Shown: positions 36,682 to 45,693 of the stretch, in pieces
Numbering within the stretch: the first letter of the stretch is position 1
Layout: each line of letters starts with the position of its first letter
Assembly (NCBI RefSeq): GCF_014023275.1
Contig: NZ_CP054698.1
Coordinates: 6,657,001-6,721,000 of the forward strand
From: Nostoc edaphicum CCNP1411
GTDB taxonomy: Bacteria; Cyanobacteriota; Cyanobacteriia; Cyanobacteriales; Nostocaceae
Length of the DNA stretch: 64,000 nt
Direction of reading: 5' to 3'
Program-made: the position numbers and the translations under genes
Notes under the pieces: model-generated
The model's input: only the letters and a program-made list of their open reading frames with translations
Databases searched by the model: none
Told to the model about the DNA's origin: nothing

Positions 36682-36770
36682 GATTTCTGCAAGTGCATGC
36701 CTTCAGCACCTTTTAGCGCTCCGAAGGCTCCAGTAGCCAAAGTAGCAGCACCCAAAATCAGTGGAATCAT
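36678..36770 (-). CDS. 30-residue hydrophobic peptide gene in the micro-operon
   Basis: The frame reads MIPLILGAATLATGAFGALK and ends GAEGMHLQKS. It starts at ATG 36770 with AGGAG 7 bases upstream. The Ala/Gly-rich hydrophobic N-terminus could be a single membrane helix. Longer cyanobacterial proteins begin in a similar way (MIPLI..A.LATGAFG..KG), so this may be a shortened relative rather than a designed peptide. Its stop overlaps the start of the 29-residue gene. Confidence 0.55.
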   Translation of the reverse strand: MIPLILGAATLATGAFGALKGAEGMHLQKS

Positions 36771-36976
36771 GAAATACTCCTGATGTGATTAGTATTTGGT
36801 TAGTACTTGTCTACGGGTTGAACATAATAAAAAAGCATCACCTTATACTTATTTTTCTCGGAGATACCAACTAATGAACATTCAGAAGATGTAAATTTGA
36901 TACTGCGATTAATGCAGTTGTCAATCCTTTTCGTGTTGAGTGCGATCGCACAGGGGCCAAAATCTCAATGCAATGG

Positions 36977-37077
36977 ACAAGCGATGTCTACGACGGGCTA
37001 CGCCTACGCACTCGGCTTGACGCTAGAATATTAGTCGCAATCTTGTAGAGATGATTGGCGATGAAAATTAAAGCAGT
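36977..37077. repeat. Duplicated segment, copy 1 (upstream of brnT)
   Basis: From ACAAGCGATG through GGGCTACGCCTACGCACTC, TTGACGCTAGAATATTAGTC and on to ATGAAAATTAAAGCAGTT, this segment recurs at 37692-37816. Copy 1 lacks a 23-base stretch present in copy 2. It contains the dispersed GCGTAGGCGTAGCCCGTCG-type repeat. Confidence 0.8.
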
Positions 37078-37114
37078 TGATTTTCCCGGTGTCACTGGTA
37101 TATTGAGTCCATGA
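37061..37114 (+). pseudogene. Truncated hicB start
   Basis: Seventeen codons (MKIKAVDFPGVTGILSP) begin like the HicB antitoxin gene at 37799 (MKIKAVIWQEDG) and then diverge. The stop TGA overlaps the ATG of brnT. It lies inside the duplicated segment and is most simply the remains of a second hicB copy. Confidence 0.65.
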
Positions 37115-37398
37115 AGTTTGAGTGGGATGAGCGTAAAAACCAAAGCAACATCACAAAGCATGGTTTCGACTTTGCTGATGCTTTCCGCATCTTTAATCTA
37201 CCCATGCTTGTCTACCTAGATGAACGAGAGGACTATGGAGAGGAACGGTATCTCGGCATTGGACTACTTGATGGTCGAATTGTAGTAGTTATTTACACCG
37301 AGCCAAGTGAAGAAATGGTTCGGATCATCTCATTAAGAAAGGCACTATCTCATGAACGAAAACGCTATGAACAATACCTCAAGAACCGATTGGGTTAG
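37111..37398 (+). CDS. brnT: BrnT-type ribonuclease toxin
   Basis: 95 residues. MKFEWDERKNQSNITKHGFDFADAFRIF, DEREDYGEERYLGIGLLDGRIVVVIYTE and IRIISLRKALSHERKRYEQYL (with M for I at one place) reproduce the BrnT fold, a RelE-like RNA-cleaving toxin. Catalytic-type Arg and basic residues in the last third (SLRKALSHERKRYE) are present. It overlaps the start of brnA by 47 bases, the standard toxin-first brnTA order. The operon probably reads from a promoter inside the duplicated segment. Confidence 0.92.
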   Translation: MKFEWDERKNQSNITKHGFDFADAFRIFNLPMLVYLDEREDYGEERYLGIGLLDGRIVVVIYTEPSEEMVRIISLRKALSHERKRYEQYLKNRLG

Positions 37399-37645
37399 AG
37401 TCGATGCAATGAATGACGAAGACATCGATACCTCAGATATTCCACCCTTGTCAGAAGAATTTTTTGCTAAAGCACAATTGCGAATGCCCAAGTCAGGTCT
37501 AACAATAACAGTTAAGGTAGATCCTGAAACTTTTGCTTGGTTCAAAGAGCAGGGAGAGACTGCGGAACAGCAGATGGCTGTAGCATTAAAGATTTATGCA
37601 GAAGCACACAAAGCTTATCCAGGGTCTGAGGCGAAGTCAACCTAA
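37352..37645 (+). CDS. brnA: BrnA antitoxin
   Basis: 97 residues. The N-terminal part contains IDTSDIPPLSEEFFAKAQLRMP, the conserved BrnA motif, and a ribbon-helix-helix region LTITVKVDPETFAWFKEQGETAEQQM near the C-terminus. ATG 37352 lies within brnT; an ATG six codons later is also possible. BrnA dimers bind DNA and BrnT. The last ten residues are polar and variable. Confidence 0.9.
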   Translation: MNENAMNNTSRTDWVRVDAMNDEDIDTSDIPPLSEEFFAKAQLRMPKSGLTITVKVDPETFAWFKEQGETAEQQMAVALKIYAEAHKAYPGSEAKST

Positions 37646-37691
37646 TACAATACTAAATTGGATGTCTTTAATAATAACTTCAGTGCAGCAA

Positions 37692-37816
37692 ACAAGCGAT
37701 GTATACGATGGTAACTGAGCTTGTCGAAGTGCGGGCTACGCCTACGCACTCAGCTTGACGCTAGAATATTAGTCGCAATCTTGTGGAGATGATTGGTAAT
37801 GAAAATTAAAGCAGTT
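37692..37816. repeat. Duplicated segment, copy 2 (upstream of hicB)
   Basis: Matches copy 1 at 36977-37077, with an added TGGTAACTGAGCTTGTCGAAG stretch shortened here to its first and last bases. It runs into the intact hicB start. The two copies enclose brnTA. Confidence 0.8.
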
Positions 37817-37999
37817 ATCTGGCAAGAAGACGGTGTGTGGTGTGCTTCTGTACCTGCCCTACCAGGATGCCACACTTGGGGAGACAGCTATGAACATTTG
37901 TTAGAGATGCTGCAAGATGCAGTTCAAGGTTGGTTGGAAGTTGCTAGCGAACGAGAAGAACTTGACCCGGAGAAAGAGTTGGTTGAAATATCGCTATGA
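37799..37999 (+). CDS. hicB: HicB-family antitoxin
   Basis: 66 residues from ATG 37799 (a TTG two codons earlier is less likely). The core MKIKAVIWQEDGVWCASVPALPGCHTWGDSYEHLLEMLQDAVQ is the HicB partial RNase-H-like fold, and it lacks the C-terminal DNA-binding domain, as in short cyanobacterial members. Its stop overlaps the start of hicA (ATGA), so the pair is translationally coupled in antitoxin-first order. Confidence 0.92.
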   Translation: MKIKAVIWQEDGVWCASVPALPGCHTWGDSYEHLLEMLQDAVQGWLEVASEREELDPEKELVEISL

Positions 38000-38205
38000 A
38001 AGCGGTTTCAGGTAAAGCACTTTGTAAAATTTTGGAACGGCAGGGTTGGGAATTGAAACGGATTACTGGCAGTCATCATATCTACATAAAAGAAGGTGTT
38101 GATGTAATCCTCTCCGTTCCGGTTCATAGTAATCGAGATTTACCGACTGGAACTTTGAAAAGCATTATGAAAGATGCTGGACTTACCGAAGAAGATTTGG
38201 ACTAA
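37996..38205 (+). CDS. hicA: HicA-family mRNA interferase toxin
   Basis: 69 residues: SGKALCKILERQGWELKRITGSHHIYIKEG is the double-stranded RNA-binding-like fold with the catalytic His (GSHHIY), followed by VPVHSNRDLPTGTLKSIMKDAGL, the usual end of HicA. The toxin cleaves mRNA in the absence of HicB. Overlaps hicB by 4 bases. Confidence 0.93.
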   Translation: MKAVSGKALCKILERQGWELKRITGSHHIYIKEGVDVILSVPVHSNRDLPTGTLKSIMKDAGLTEEDLD

Positions 38206-38297
38206 AAGCGATCGCAATTATCCAAAGTTCACATACATAACAGCACCTAAGTTATACCAATTATGTATGAAGATACACATAATAATACCCCCCTGTA

Positions 38298-38320
38298 GTC
38301 CCCCCTTGGCAAGGGGGGAC
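38298..38320. repeat. GC-rich palindrome, possible terminator of hicBA
   Basis: GTCCCCCCTT (38298-38307) pairs perfectly with AAGGGGGGAC (38311-38320) around GGC, within an outer CCCCCC...GGGGGG pair. A common type of Nostoc intergenic palindrome. Confidence 0.6.
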
Positions 38321-38369
38321 GGCGATAGCCGGGGGGTGAATTTATATGCAGCTTCACAAAAAAATAGTA

Positions 38370-39074
38370 TTAGCAATTTTGGGTTAGTTGTAGCTTCAAG
38401 TAATCAATGAATTCCAGAATTTCTGTATCAGTGAGTTGTAGACGCGATCGCTTGCCATATTTCTGCTGCAAATAATCCCTTCCCTGCTCTGGAGTCCAAT
38501 TTAACTGGGCTAAATATGTGTCACTTTGAGCTATCAAAACTGCATGAATTTCTGATGCTGTTGTATTAGCACATATTTGGATTTCATCTTGATGTAAATT
38601 TTGAATACAATTAATTTTTAAACTTACTTTTTGTCCTAAAGCTTGCCAGTCAATTTCCCTGTGTCCATTCCAACTAACACCTATAGAACGATAAGTGATT
38701 GGATTATAAATTGCACAAAATACAATTGTTCTCTCTCCAGGACTGACTGCGATCGTCAATGGATGATGCAATTGTTCAGAAGTCAAGGCATCAAGCGAAA
38801 GCAGCAAACTTTTAGAGAAGTAAGATTCACTTCCTGAGCGGATAACATAAGGTTTATCTGCCAGAATATGCAAATCAGTTTTTTCTGCTTCTCCATGTGA
38901 AGTTTCCACTTTTTTGTTAATTTCTATCCCTGTAATCACCCCAGTCAAGGCTCTTTCATAAATTGGGATTTGTCTTGTATCGTCGGATAGCATATACCAG
39001 CAGTGATCCGATTCTTTGCTGACAAAGACATATTGAGGTTTTGGGACTGCTCCAAATCCTAATTTAACTTCCAT
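38370..39074 (-). CDS. Hypothetical protein, unknown function
   Basis: 234 residues from ATG 39074; the open frame continues upstream by 22 codons but that part is Cys-rich and unlike the rest. The sequence begins MEVKLGFGAVPKPQYVFVSK, is beta-rich in the middle (LHILADKPYVIRSGSESYFSKSLLLSL, RTIVFCAIYNPITYRSIGVSW) and has a helical C-terminus (DYLQQKYGKRSRLQLTDTEILEFIDYLKLQL). I do not recognise the family. No signal peptide or membrane helix. Next to a Uma2 gene on the same strand but 150 bases apart. Confidence 0.65.
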   Translation of the reverse strand: MEVKLGFGAVPKPQYVFVSKESDHCWYMLSDDTRQIPIYERALTGVITGIEINKKVETSHGEAEKTDLHILADKPYVIRSGSESYFSKSLLLSLDALTSEQLHHPLTIAVSPGERTIVFCAIYNPITYRSIGVSWNGHREIDWQALGQKVSLKINCIQNLHQDEIQICANTTASEIHAVLIAQSDTYLAQLNWTPEQGRDYLQQKYGKRSRLQLTDTEILEFIDYLKLQLTQNC

Positions 39075-39224
39075 ATTTTTGATGCAGGTTTTGGTAAATA
39101 TATTTATTGAGCAACAAGCCATGACGATTTGCACCATCAAGCAATGAGTTGCTTTATAGATATAATTCCCTAGCCAGGAAGCTAATTAACATTAAGGCAG
39201 CAAAAATCACAAAATTTGGTGCAT

Positions 39225-39947
39225 CTAAGACAAAGTTTCTGGATCAACACCTAGCGCATTCAACCTTTCAATTAACATTTTTACTTTTTGTTCTGCTTCC
39301 ACCCGTCGCTGTTCTTCAAAAGCTGCGCGTTCTTCCGCTTCTCTAATGCGTTCTTCTGGTGTCAGCAATCTTTGCCCTTCTTCGTCATACCAGTACAGCC
39401 ACTCCCGCACTATACCTTGATAAATTCCCCGTTCTCGCCCAATTCCTAAACCGATTTCTGGTAGCCAAACAGGATTTCCTGACATTAAGATATATTCCCC
39501 CTCAACTAGGCGATACACTTCCAAAGGTGTCTTTTTACGCCGAAGGGGACTATATACAACGTAGTACAAAATTCCTAATTCTTTAGCATAGAATTCTTTC
39601 TTGATGTTATATTCTTCCCGATATATTTGGGAAACAACTTCTAGTGCTAAAATTGGCAGTTGCTTTTCTTCCCACAGCACATAACTTAGGCGTAAATCTT
39701 CATCAACGAAGCGTTTAACTCCTAAGCTGAGAAATCCATCAGGGACAATAGCTGATTTTTCTGGGTCATAATAAATACCCATATCAACACCAAAGAACCA
39801 ATCCCAGCGATCGCACCAAACTAAAGCTAGTGTCGTTTTCAGCAAGCCGGGAATTAAATTTTGGACTTCATTATCCACAGGGGTGTCATTAGAGTCCGGT
39901 AGTTCTTCGGAAGATGGCAAACAATGGAGCGGATTGTAGTTTAACAT
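39225..39947 (-). CDS. Uma2-family (DUF820) putative endonuclease
   Basis: 240 residues from ATG 39947, chosen because LNYNPLHCLPSSEELPDSNDTPVDNE is a common start of these proteins; an ATG at 40022 would add 25 residues. The PD-(D/E)XK core is visible as IVPDGFLSLGVKRF, LPILALEVVSQIYREEYNIKKEFYAKELGILYYVVY, where D, E and K fit the catalytic triad (P-D, E-V-V-S, K). The C-terminus is a charged coiled coil (PEERIREAEERAAFEEQRRVEAEQ). Uma2 proteins are highly expanded in cyanobacteria and their role is unsettled. Confidence 0.87.
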   Translation of the reverse strand: MLNYNPLHCLPSSEELPDSNDTPVDNEVQNLIPGLLKTTLALVWCDRWDWFFGVDMGIYYDPEKSAIVPDGFLSLGVKRFVDEDLRLSYVLWEEKQLPILALEVVSQIYREEYNIKKEFYAKELGILYYVVYSPLRRKKTPLEVYRLVEGEYILMSGNPVWLPEIGLGIGRERGIYQGIVREWLYWYDEEGQRLLTPEERIREAEERAAFEEQRRVEAEQKVKMLIERLNALGVDPETLS

Positions 39948-40369
39948 GAGCGGTTTTGCCAAATCTGATTCTAGATAGATTGTAGGTAATCTATTGATGT
40001 GCGATCGCATATCAAAAATCAAAAACCATTTTTAGCCTAGGCGTAGCCCGTCGTATACATCGACTTATGTCTTTTATCTCAGTATGAAAATACTTATAAG
40101 TGTCAAATCTTTACATTAAACTCGTGGTTTTTCGGTACTGACTATCAGAGTGTCTAACTGACAATAGCAAAAAAGGGTGGAATATTGTTCAACTAGAACA
40201 TTCCAGAAGTCGCAAAGTATTCAATTTCATGGTGAATTTGGTAGCTGGGCTGATTACCTATACCTACCAGGAGAAAAAGTTTTCTCTCAACCTGGACTCC
40301 GAAAATGTGGCGCAGCTGGAACTTAGCTAATTTTTAGCCCGATTTTTGAATCGTACTTAAGTATCAGAT
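39948..40369. other. Intergenic region with one dispersed palindromic repeat
   Basis: 422 bases between the divergent Uma2 gene and the large kinase. It includes a copy of the GTAGGCGTAGCCCGTCGTA-type repeat at about 40036-40062. I see nothing else that can be named. Confidence 0.5.
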
Positions 40370-42970
40370 ATGTCACCACAGATCCATTCACGAATTTTAA
40401 TCAAACACTTTTTAACGGTTTTTTTGCCGTTGTCAACATTAGTTGGGGGTGTTATCGCGACTATCTACTACCAACAGGTACAAACTGAGAAAGTTGTATT
40501 AAAAACTAATGAACTCGGTAAGGTAGATTTACAAACCAAAGTAATCAGCGGAGATTTTCATTCTGTCGTCTCAGATTTGATGGTTATCTCTAAACAAAAC
40601 GAGCTAGAAAGAATTTTAGAGGGAGTGAATGGACAACAACAGGCACTTTCCCAAGAATTTTTATTATTTTCTGGATATAAAAAACTTTACGACCAAATTC
40701 GCTTTTTGGATCAATCAGGTAAGGAAGTTGTCAGAGTCAACTTTAACCAGGGTGAACCAGCAATTGTCCCCGAAGAAAAACTGCAAGTTCAAGCCAAGCG
40801 CTACTGGTTTAATGACACTTTGCGGTTAAACCAAGGACAAGTATTTGTCTCTCCCCTTGACCTCAATATCGAACGAGGTCAGGTTGAACAACCCTTGAAG
40901 CCAATGATCCGCTTTGGTACTCCCGTTTTTGATAGCCGTGGGCAGAAACGAGGCGTTGTAGTGTTAAATTATTTCGGCGCAAAACTACTGGACAATTTTA
41001 ATCAAGCTTTTGCTAACGCTTCTAGCCAGGGAATGCTACTGAATGCCGATGGTTACTGGTTAAAAGGGGCGAAATCTGAGGATGAATGGGGATTTATGTT
41101 TCCCGGTCGCAAAAACCGCACTTTTGGCAAAGCTTTTCCCCAAGCATGGCAGGAAATTTCTCAAAAAGAATCAGGACAATTCCAAACTGCTGAGGGAATG
41201 TTTACTTTTACCACAGTCTATCCACTTGTGGAAGGTCAAAAATCTAGTACGGGAACAGGACAAGCTTTTGCACCAAGCCAACATCAAATTGATACTAAAT
41301 CCTATCACTGGAAGATTGTCTCATGGGTATCGCCAGAGGCGTTGACGACCAAATCAAACCGATTCTTGAGTCAATTGCTACTGCTATATGCTGGTTTAAT
41401 AGGACTAATTGGCATTGGTTCTTGGCTACTAGCAAGAGCTAGTGTCAATCGTCAGATGGCCCAGCTAGAGTTAAAACAGTCTGAAGTCCAATTGCGAGAG
41501 CTAGTTGAGCGGGAGAAAATTCTTAAAACTCGTCTATCTAGTCAAATTCGTAACTCGCTGGATCTAAATACGATTTTGAGTACAGTAGTAGTTGAAGTTC
41601 GGGAACTGCTACAGATTGATCGATGCCAGTTTTTTTGGTGTCATCAAGAAAATGAATCTACTAGCTTTGAACTGAGTCAGCAAGCTTGCGCTCCCGACTT
41701 AACAGAACCTTTAGGCTGTTCTCCTATCCAGAATGTGGAAGCGCTGAGTGAAGCTGTCATACAAGGGAATTTGCTTTGCTTTGATGACATTGCAACAGAT
41801 TCGTGGCTTGATTTCAAGAGTCGGAATTTACTAGTGACATTGGGCTTTAAGTCTCTACTAATAGTTTCAATTCAAACTCAGTCGGGTTGCTTGGGTGTGA
41901 TTGTCTGCGAACATACTAGAGCGCTTCGTCCCTGGAGTGACGATGAGGTTGAACTGATTCGAGGTGTGGCTGACCAGTTAGCGATCGCTATTGACCAAGC
42001 GCAATTGTATAATCAAAGCCGCGCTGCTACTGCTGCTGCTACTACTCAGGCAGAACAAATCAACCAAGTTCTGCACAATCTCAAACAGACTCAAGCTCAA
42101 CTGATTCAAACTGAAAAAATGTCGAGTTTAGGTCAATTAGTGGCTGGAGTAGCTCACGAAATCAATAACCCAGTTAACTTTATCTACGGCAACCTGATCC
42201 ATGTCAATGAATATACACTGGGCTTATTGGAACTAGTAGAACTCTATCAAAAGTCCAATGCTCATTCAACACCTGAAGTAGAAGCTCATATAGAAGCGAT
42301 CGACCTTGAATTTATGGCTGAGGATCTACCTAAAATCCTAACTTCAATGAAAATGGGAGCTAATCGCATTCGTGAAATAGTTCTATCCTTGCGGAATTTT
42401 TCTCGACTTGACGAAGCGGAGATGAAGCCTGTCAACATTCATGAAGGTATTGATAGCACACTACTGATTTTACAAAATCGCTTCAAACAAACGTCTGGAA
42501 ATGCCGGAATTGAAATAGTCAAAGAATATGGTGATATCCCTTTAGTCGAGTGCTATGCCGGACAACTCAATCAGGTATTTATGAATCTGATCGGTAATGC
42601 CATTGATGCCCTGGATAGTTATAACAGTAAGCGAACTTTTGAGGAGATAGAAGCTAAACCTAGCCAGATTGTAATTAGTACTCAGTTACGCGACTTAGAT
42701 CGCATAACTGTAAAAATTGCAGATAATGGCTCTGGCATGACCGAAGTAGTTAAGCAAAGATTATTTGACCCTTTCTTTACCACAAAACCCGCAGGTAAAG
42801 GCACAGGATTAGGATTGGCAATTAGCGCTCAGATAATCACAGAAAAACACAATGGAGCTATTTGGTGTATTTCAGAACCAGGACAGGGAGCAGAATTTTG
42901 GGTTGAGATTCCGATTTCTCAAAGTAGTACACTAGCTACTACAAGTACTGCTACTCTATCTAGAATTTGA
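40370..42970 (+). CDS. Membrane sensor histidine kinase (dCache-GAF-HisKA-HATPase)
   Basis: 866 residues. One helix near 13-32 and a second near 331-357 enclose a periplasmic double-Cache sensor region (with QIRFLDQSGKEVVRVNF and VVVLNYFGAKLL). A GAF domain follows at about 385-545 (LNTILSTVVVEVRELLQIDRCQFF, SDDEVELIRGVADQLAIAIDQAQLY). The transmitter has the phosphoacceptor His near 594 in LVAGVAHEINNPVNFIYGN, N box NQVFMNLIGNAIDALD, IADNGSGM and GTGLGLAISAQII. The transmitter is a close relative of the kinase at 30187. No receiver-domain gene is adjacent. The stop overlaps possible start codons of the next gene, so the two may be cotranscribed. Confidence 0.92.
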   Translation: MSPQIHSRILIKHFLTVFLPLSTLVGGVIATIYYQQVQTEKVVLKTNELGKVDLQTKVISGDFHSVVSDLMVISKQNELERILEGVNGQQQALSQEFLLFSGYKKLYDQIRFLDQSGKEVVRVNFNQGEPAIVPEEKLQVQAKRYWFNDTLRLNQGQVFVSPLDLNIERGQVEQPLKPMIRFGTPVFDSRGQKRGVVVLNYFGAKLLDNFNQAFANASSQGMLLNADGYWLKGAKSEDEWGFMFPGRKNRTFGKAFPQAWQEISQKESGQFQTAEGMFTFTTVYPLVEGQKSSTGTGQAFAPSQHQIDTKSYHWKIVSWVSPEALTTKSNRFLSQLLLLYAGLIGLIGIGSWLLARASVNRQMAQLELKQSEVQLRELVEREKILKTRLSSQIRNSLDLNTILSTVVVEVRELLQIDRCQFFWCHQENESTSFELSQQACAPDLTEPLGCSPIQNVEALSEAVIQGNLLCFDDIATDSWLDFKSRNLLVTLGFKSLLIVSIQTQSGCLGVIVCEHTRALRPWSDDEVELIRGVADQLAIAIDQAQLYNQSRAATAAATTQAEQINQVLHNLKQTQAQLIQTEKMSSLGQLVAGVAHEINNPVNFIYGNLIHVNEYTLGLLELVELYQKSNAHSTPEVEAHIEAIDLEFMAEDLPKILTSMKMGANRIREIVLSLRNFSRLDEAEMKPVNIHEGIDSTLLILQNRFKQTSGNAGIEIVKEYGDIPLVECYAGQLNQVFMNLIGNAIDALDSYNSKRTFEEIEAKPSQIVISTQLRDLDRITVKIADNGSGMTEVVKQRLFDPFFTTKPAGKGTGLGLAISAQIITEKHNGAIWCISEPGQGAEFWVEIPISQSSTLATTSTATLSRI

Positions 42971-42990
42971 TGCCACTCTGGGCAAATGAC

Positions 42991-43944
42991 ATGACTAATG
43001 TTAACGACCGCGCTGATTTTGATAGTCCTTGGAAAGAAATCATAGAAGCTTATTTTCCCCAAGCAATGCATTTCTTTTTTCCAGAAACTTCTGCATTAAT
43101 TGATTGGGAACGCCCATACGAGTTTCTAGATAAAGAATTCCAACAAATAGCTCGTGAAGCTGAACAGGGTAAGAGATATGCCGATCAACTAGTCAAAGTT
43201 TGGCAAACCCAAGGAGAAGAACTTTGGTTATTAATCCATGTTGAAATTCAGGCACAAAAAGAAGATAACTTTAGTAAGCGGATGTTTACCTACAACTTTC
43301 GCATATTTGACCGCTTTGATCAACCAGCAATAAGCCTTGCAATTCTCTGTGATTCAAACCACGAATGGCGACCAAGCAATTACAGTTACAATTATCCCAA
43401 TACACGCTTAAATTTTGAATTTGGTAGTGTTAAACTTTTGGATTATGAAAATCGCTTTCACGAGTTAGAAAATAGCGATAATCCATTTGCAACTGTTGTC
43501 ATGGCGCATTTGAAAACGCAGCAGACACGCTCATCACCAGAACAACGCAAAATATGGAAATTTAGCTTAATTCGCAGACTATATGATTTGGGCTTACAAG
43601 AGCAGGATATTCGTAATCTGTATCGATTTATCGATTGGGTTATGATATTACCAAAGGCATTAGAAAATCAGTTTTGGGAAGAGTTTAAACAATTTGAGCA
43701 GGAGCGAACCATGAGATATGTAACTACAGGTGAGCGCATCGGCTACGAGCGTGGGGAACAAGAAGGTGAACAACGACTTATTTTAAGGTTACTACAAAGA
43801 CGAGTGGGAGAATTATCACCAGAATTGCAAAAACGCATCCAATCTCTTTCTTTAAATCAATTAGAAACCCTTGGCGAAGCTTTGTTAGATTTTACTGCTA
43901 TGGAAGATTTACTTAACTGGTTGCAAACAAATCAATCAGCTTAA
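42991..43944 (+). CDS. Rpn/PD-(D/E)XK-like protein with DUF4351
   Basis: 317 residues from ATG 42991 (starts at 42967 or 42970 overlap the kinase stop). The first 200 residues resemble Rpn/YhgA transposase-associated nucleases: ADFDSPWKEIIEAYFPQAMHFFFP, then EELWLLIHVEIQAQKEDNFSKRMFTYNFRIFDRF, where E-x-Q near K fits a PD-(D/E)XK core. The C-terminal about 55 residues (RLILRLLQRRVGELSPELQKRIQSLSLNQLETLGEALLDF) are a DUF4351 domain. Very common, multi-copy in filamentous cyanobacteria; function uncertain, possibly DNA rearrangement. Confidence 0.85.
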   Translation: MTNVNDRADFDSPWKEIIEAYFPQAMHFFFPETSALIDWERPYEFLDKEFQQIAREAEQGKRYADQLVKVWQTQGEELWLLIHVEIQAQKEDNFSKRMFTYNFRIFDRFDQPAISLAILCDSNHEWRPSNYSYNYPNTRLNFEFGSVKLLDYENRFHELENSDNPFATVVMAHLKTQQTRSSPEQRKIWKFSLIRRLYDLGLQEQDIRNLYRFIDWVMILPKALENQFWEEFKQFEQERTMRYVTTGERIGYERGEQEGEQRLILRLLQRRVGELSPELQKRIQSLSLNQLETLGEALLDFTAMEDLLNWLQTNQSA

Positions 43945-44046
43945 AATCTATTTTTATGAAAATTCACCTACCCTATACAGGATTTTTTAAATCAGTTCGA
44001 TGATTTATTTTTTACTTTGCCCCATAAAAAGTTACGAATGAGTAAC

Positions 44047-44072
44047 AAAAAGGGCAAGTATAAAACCTGCCC
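44047..44072 (-). terminator. Intrinsic terminator of ndhD
   Basis: On the minus strand GGGCAGG...TGCCC pairs (44052-44056 with 44068-44072) and is followed by TTTTTG, 41 bases after the ndhD stop. Confidence 0.7.
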
Positions 44073-44112
44073 TCAAAGCAATCAATATTAAAACTAAACT
44101 AGCGATCGCAAC

Positions 44113-45693
44113 TTAATTACCAATTTGGGGCGCACTCAAAGAAACCTTTAGTGTGTCATCTTTTTGCTGTGCTAAAGTCGGCACGGAATCACGCAATCTT
44201 GCCGTCAATTGTACAGTTGTAGCGTCGTACATCTGAGTCAGCAATTTTGGATAGAAACCAATACCAATAATTGGAATTAACAAACAGGCAATGATAAATA
44301 CTTCACGGGGTTCAGCATCTATCAAAGCTTGATGAGAAACTAATTCCTCGTTCTCTTTACCGTAGAAAATTTCTCGCAACATCGACAGCAGATAAATCGG
44401 AGTTAAAATCACTCCCACTGCCATCAAGAACACCACGATAACTTTGAAGGTAGAGCTATAAGCATCGCTAGTAGCAAAGCCGACAAATACCATTAATTCT
44501 GCCACGAAACCGCTCATCCCTGGCAATGCCAAAGAAGCCATTGAACAGGTAGTGAACATGGCGAAAATCTTCGGCATTCTCTTAGCGACACCGCCCATTT
44601 CATCCAGCATCAGGGTGTGGGTGCGATCGTAAGTTGCGCCAACCAGGAAGAACAAACTCGCCCCAATTAACCCGTGGGAAACCATTTGCAATACTGCCCC
44701 ACTCAATCCCAAATCGGTGAAGGAGGCAATACCAATCATCACAAAGCCCATGTGAGAAATTGAGGAGTAGGCAATTTTTCGTTTGAGGTTTCGCTGGGCA
44801 AAGGATGTCAAGGCAGCGTAGATGATATTAACTACCCCCAAAACTACCAATACTGGCGCAAAATAAGCGTGAGCATCGGGGAGCATTTGGGCATTCATCC
44901 GAACTAAGGCATAACCGCCCATTTTCAGCAGAATACCTGCTAATAACATGTGTACGGGGGCTGTAGCTTCACCGTGGGCATCAGGTAGCCAGGTGTGCAA
45001 GGGAATAATCGGCAACTTGACAGCGTAGGCAATCAGGAAGCCAGCATAGAGGGCAAGTTGGAAATTCAGGGCAAAATCTTTTAAGGCGATCGCTCTCATG
45101 TCGAATGTCACCGTATCGCCGTAAAATCCCATTGTCAGGGCAGACAGCAAAATAAACAGCGAACCGCCGGCTGTGTATAAAATAAATTTGGTCGCTGCAT
45201 ATTGCCGCCTTTTGCCTCCCCAAATCGACAGCAGAAAGTATATCGGCACCAGTTCGAGTTCCCACACCAGGAAAAACAACAGCATATCCTGGACAGCGAA
45301 CACGGCAATCTGACCGCCATACATCGCCAAAATCAAGAAGTAAAAGAGCTTGGGCTTGAAGGTAACAGGCCAAGCTGCTAAAATCGCCAGCGTCGTAATG
45401 AATCCAGTCAAAATAATTAGGGGCATGGATAAGCCATCTGCCCCTACTGACCAATTCAAACCCAATTGTGGTACCCAAGGGTAACTTTCCACCAACTGCA
45501 AATCTGGATTGGAGAAATCATACCCAGTATAAAAAGCATAAACAATTAGTGCAAAATCTATCAGCCCCACGATGAGGGAGTACCAGCGCACTGTTTTGCC
45601 TTCTTTGTCAGGGATGATGGGAAGAAGTAGCGATGCGGCTATCGGAAACAGAATAATCGTCGTCAGCCACGGAAAATTAGCTATATTCATCAC
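44113..45693 (-). CDS. ndhD: NAD(P)H-quinone oxidoreductase chain 4 (NdhD)
   Basis: 526 residues, about 14 membrane helices. It is the MrpA/NuoM-like proton-pumping subunit of the thylakoid NDH-1 complex, which oxidises ferredoxin and reduces plastoquinone in respiration and cyclic electron flow. Conserved motifs include [23 protein letters not shown] (Glu in a membrane helix), [37 protein letters not shown] and [19 protein letters not shown]. Because ndhF1-type ndhF lies upstream on the same strand, this is most likely NdhD1 of the NDH-1L form. In Anabaena relatives the two genes are adjacent; here 4.8 kb separates them. Start ATG 45693 is also preceded by no strong ribosome binding site. 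Confidence 0.92.
   Translation of the reverse strand: MMNIANFPWLTTIILFPIAASLLLPIIPDKEGKTVRWYSLIVGLIDFALIVYAFYTGYDFSNPDLQLVESYPWVPQLGLNWSVGADGLSMPLIILTGFITTLAILAAWPVTFKPKLFYFLILAMYGGQIAVFAVQDMLLFFLVWELELVPIYFLLSIWGGKRRQYAATKFILYTAGGSLFILLSALTMGFYGDTVTFDMRAIALKDFALNFQLALYAGFLIAYAVKLPIIPLHTWLPDAHGEATAPVHMLLAGILLKMGGYALVRMNAQMLPDAHAYFAPVLVVLGVVNIIYAALTSFAQRNLKRKIAYSSISHMGFVMIGIASFTDLGLSGAVLQMVSHGLIGASLFFLVGATYDRTHTLMLDEMGGVAKRMPKIFAMFTTCSMASLALPGMSGFVAELMVFVGFATSDAYSSTFKVIVVFLMAVGVILTPIYLLSMLREIFYGKENEELVSHQALIDAEPREVFIIACLLIPIIGIGFYPKLLTQMYDATTVQLTARLRDSVPTLAQQKDDTLKVSLSAPQIGN

Noticed and set aside
44981..45478. A 165-codon minus-strand open frame inside ndhD in another phase
   Set aside because: Completely inside ndhD, which has clear family motifs.
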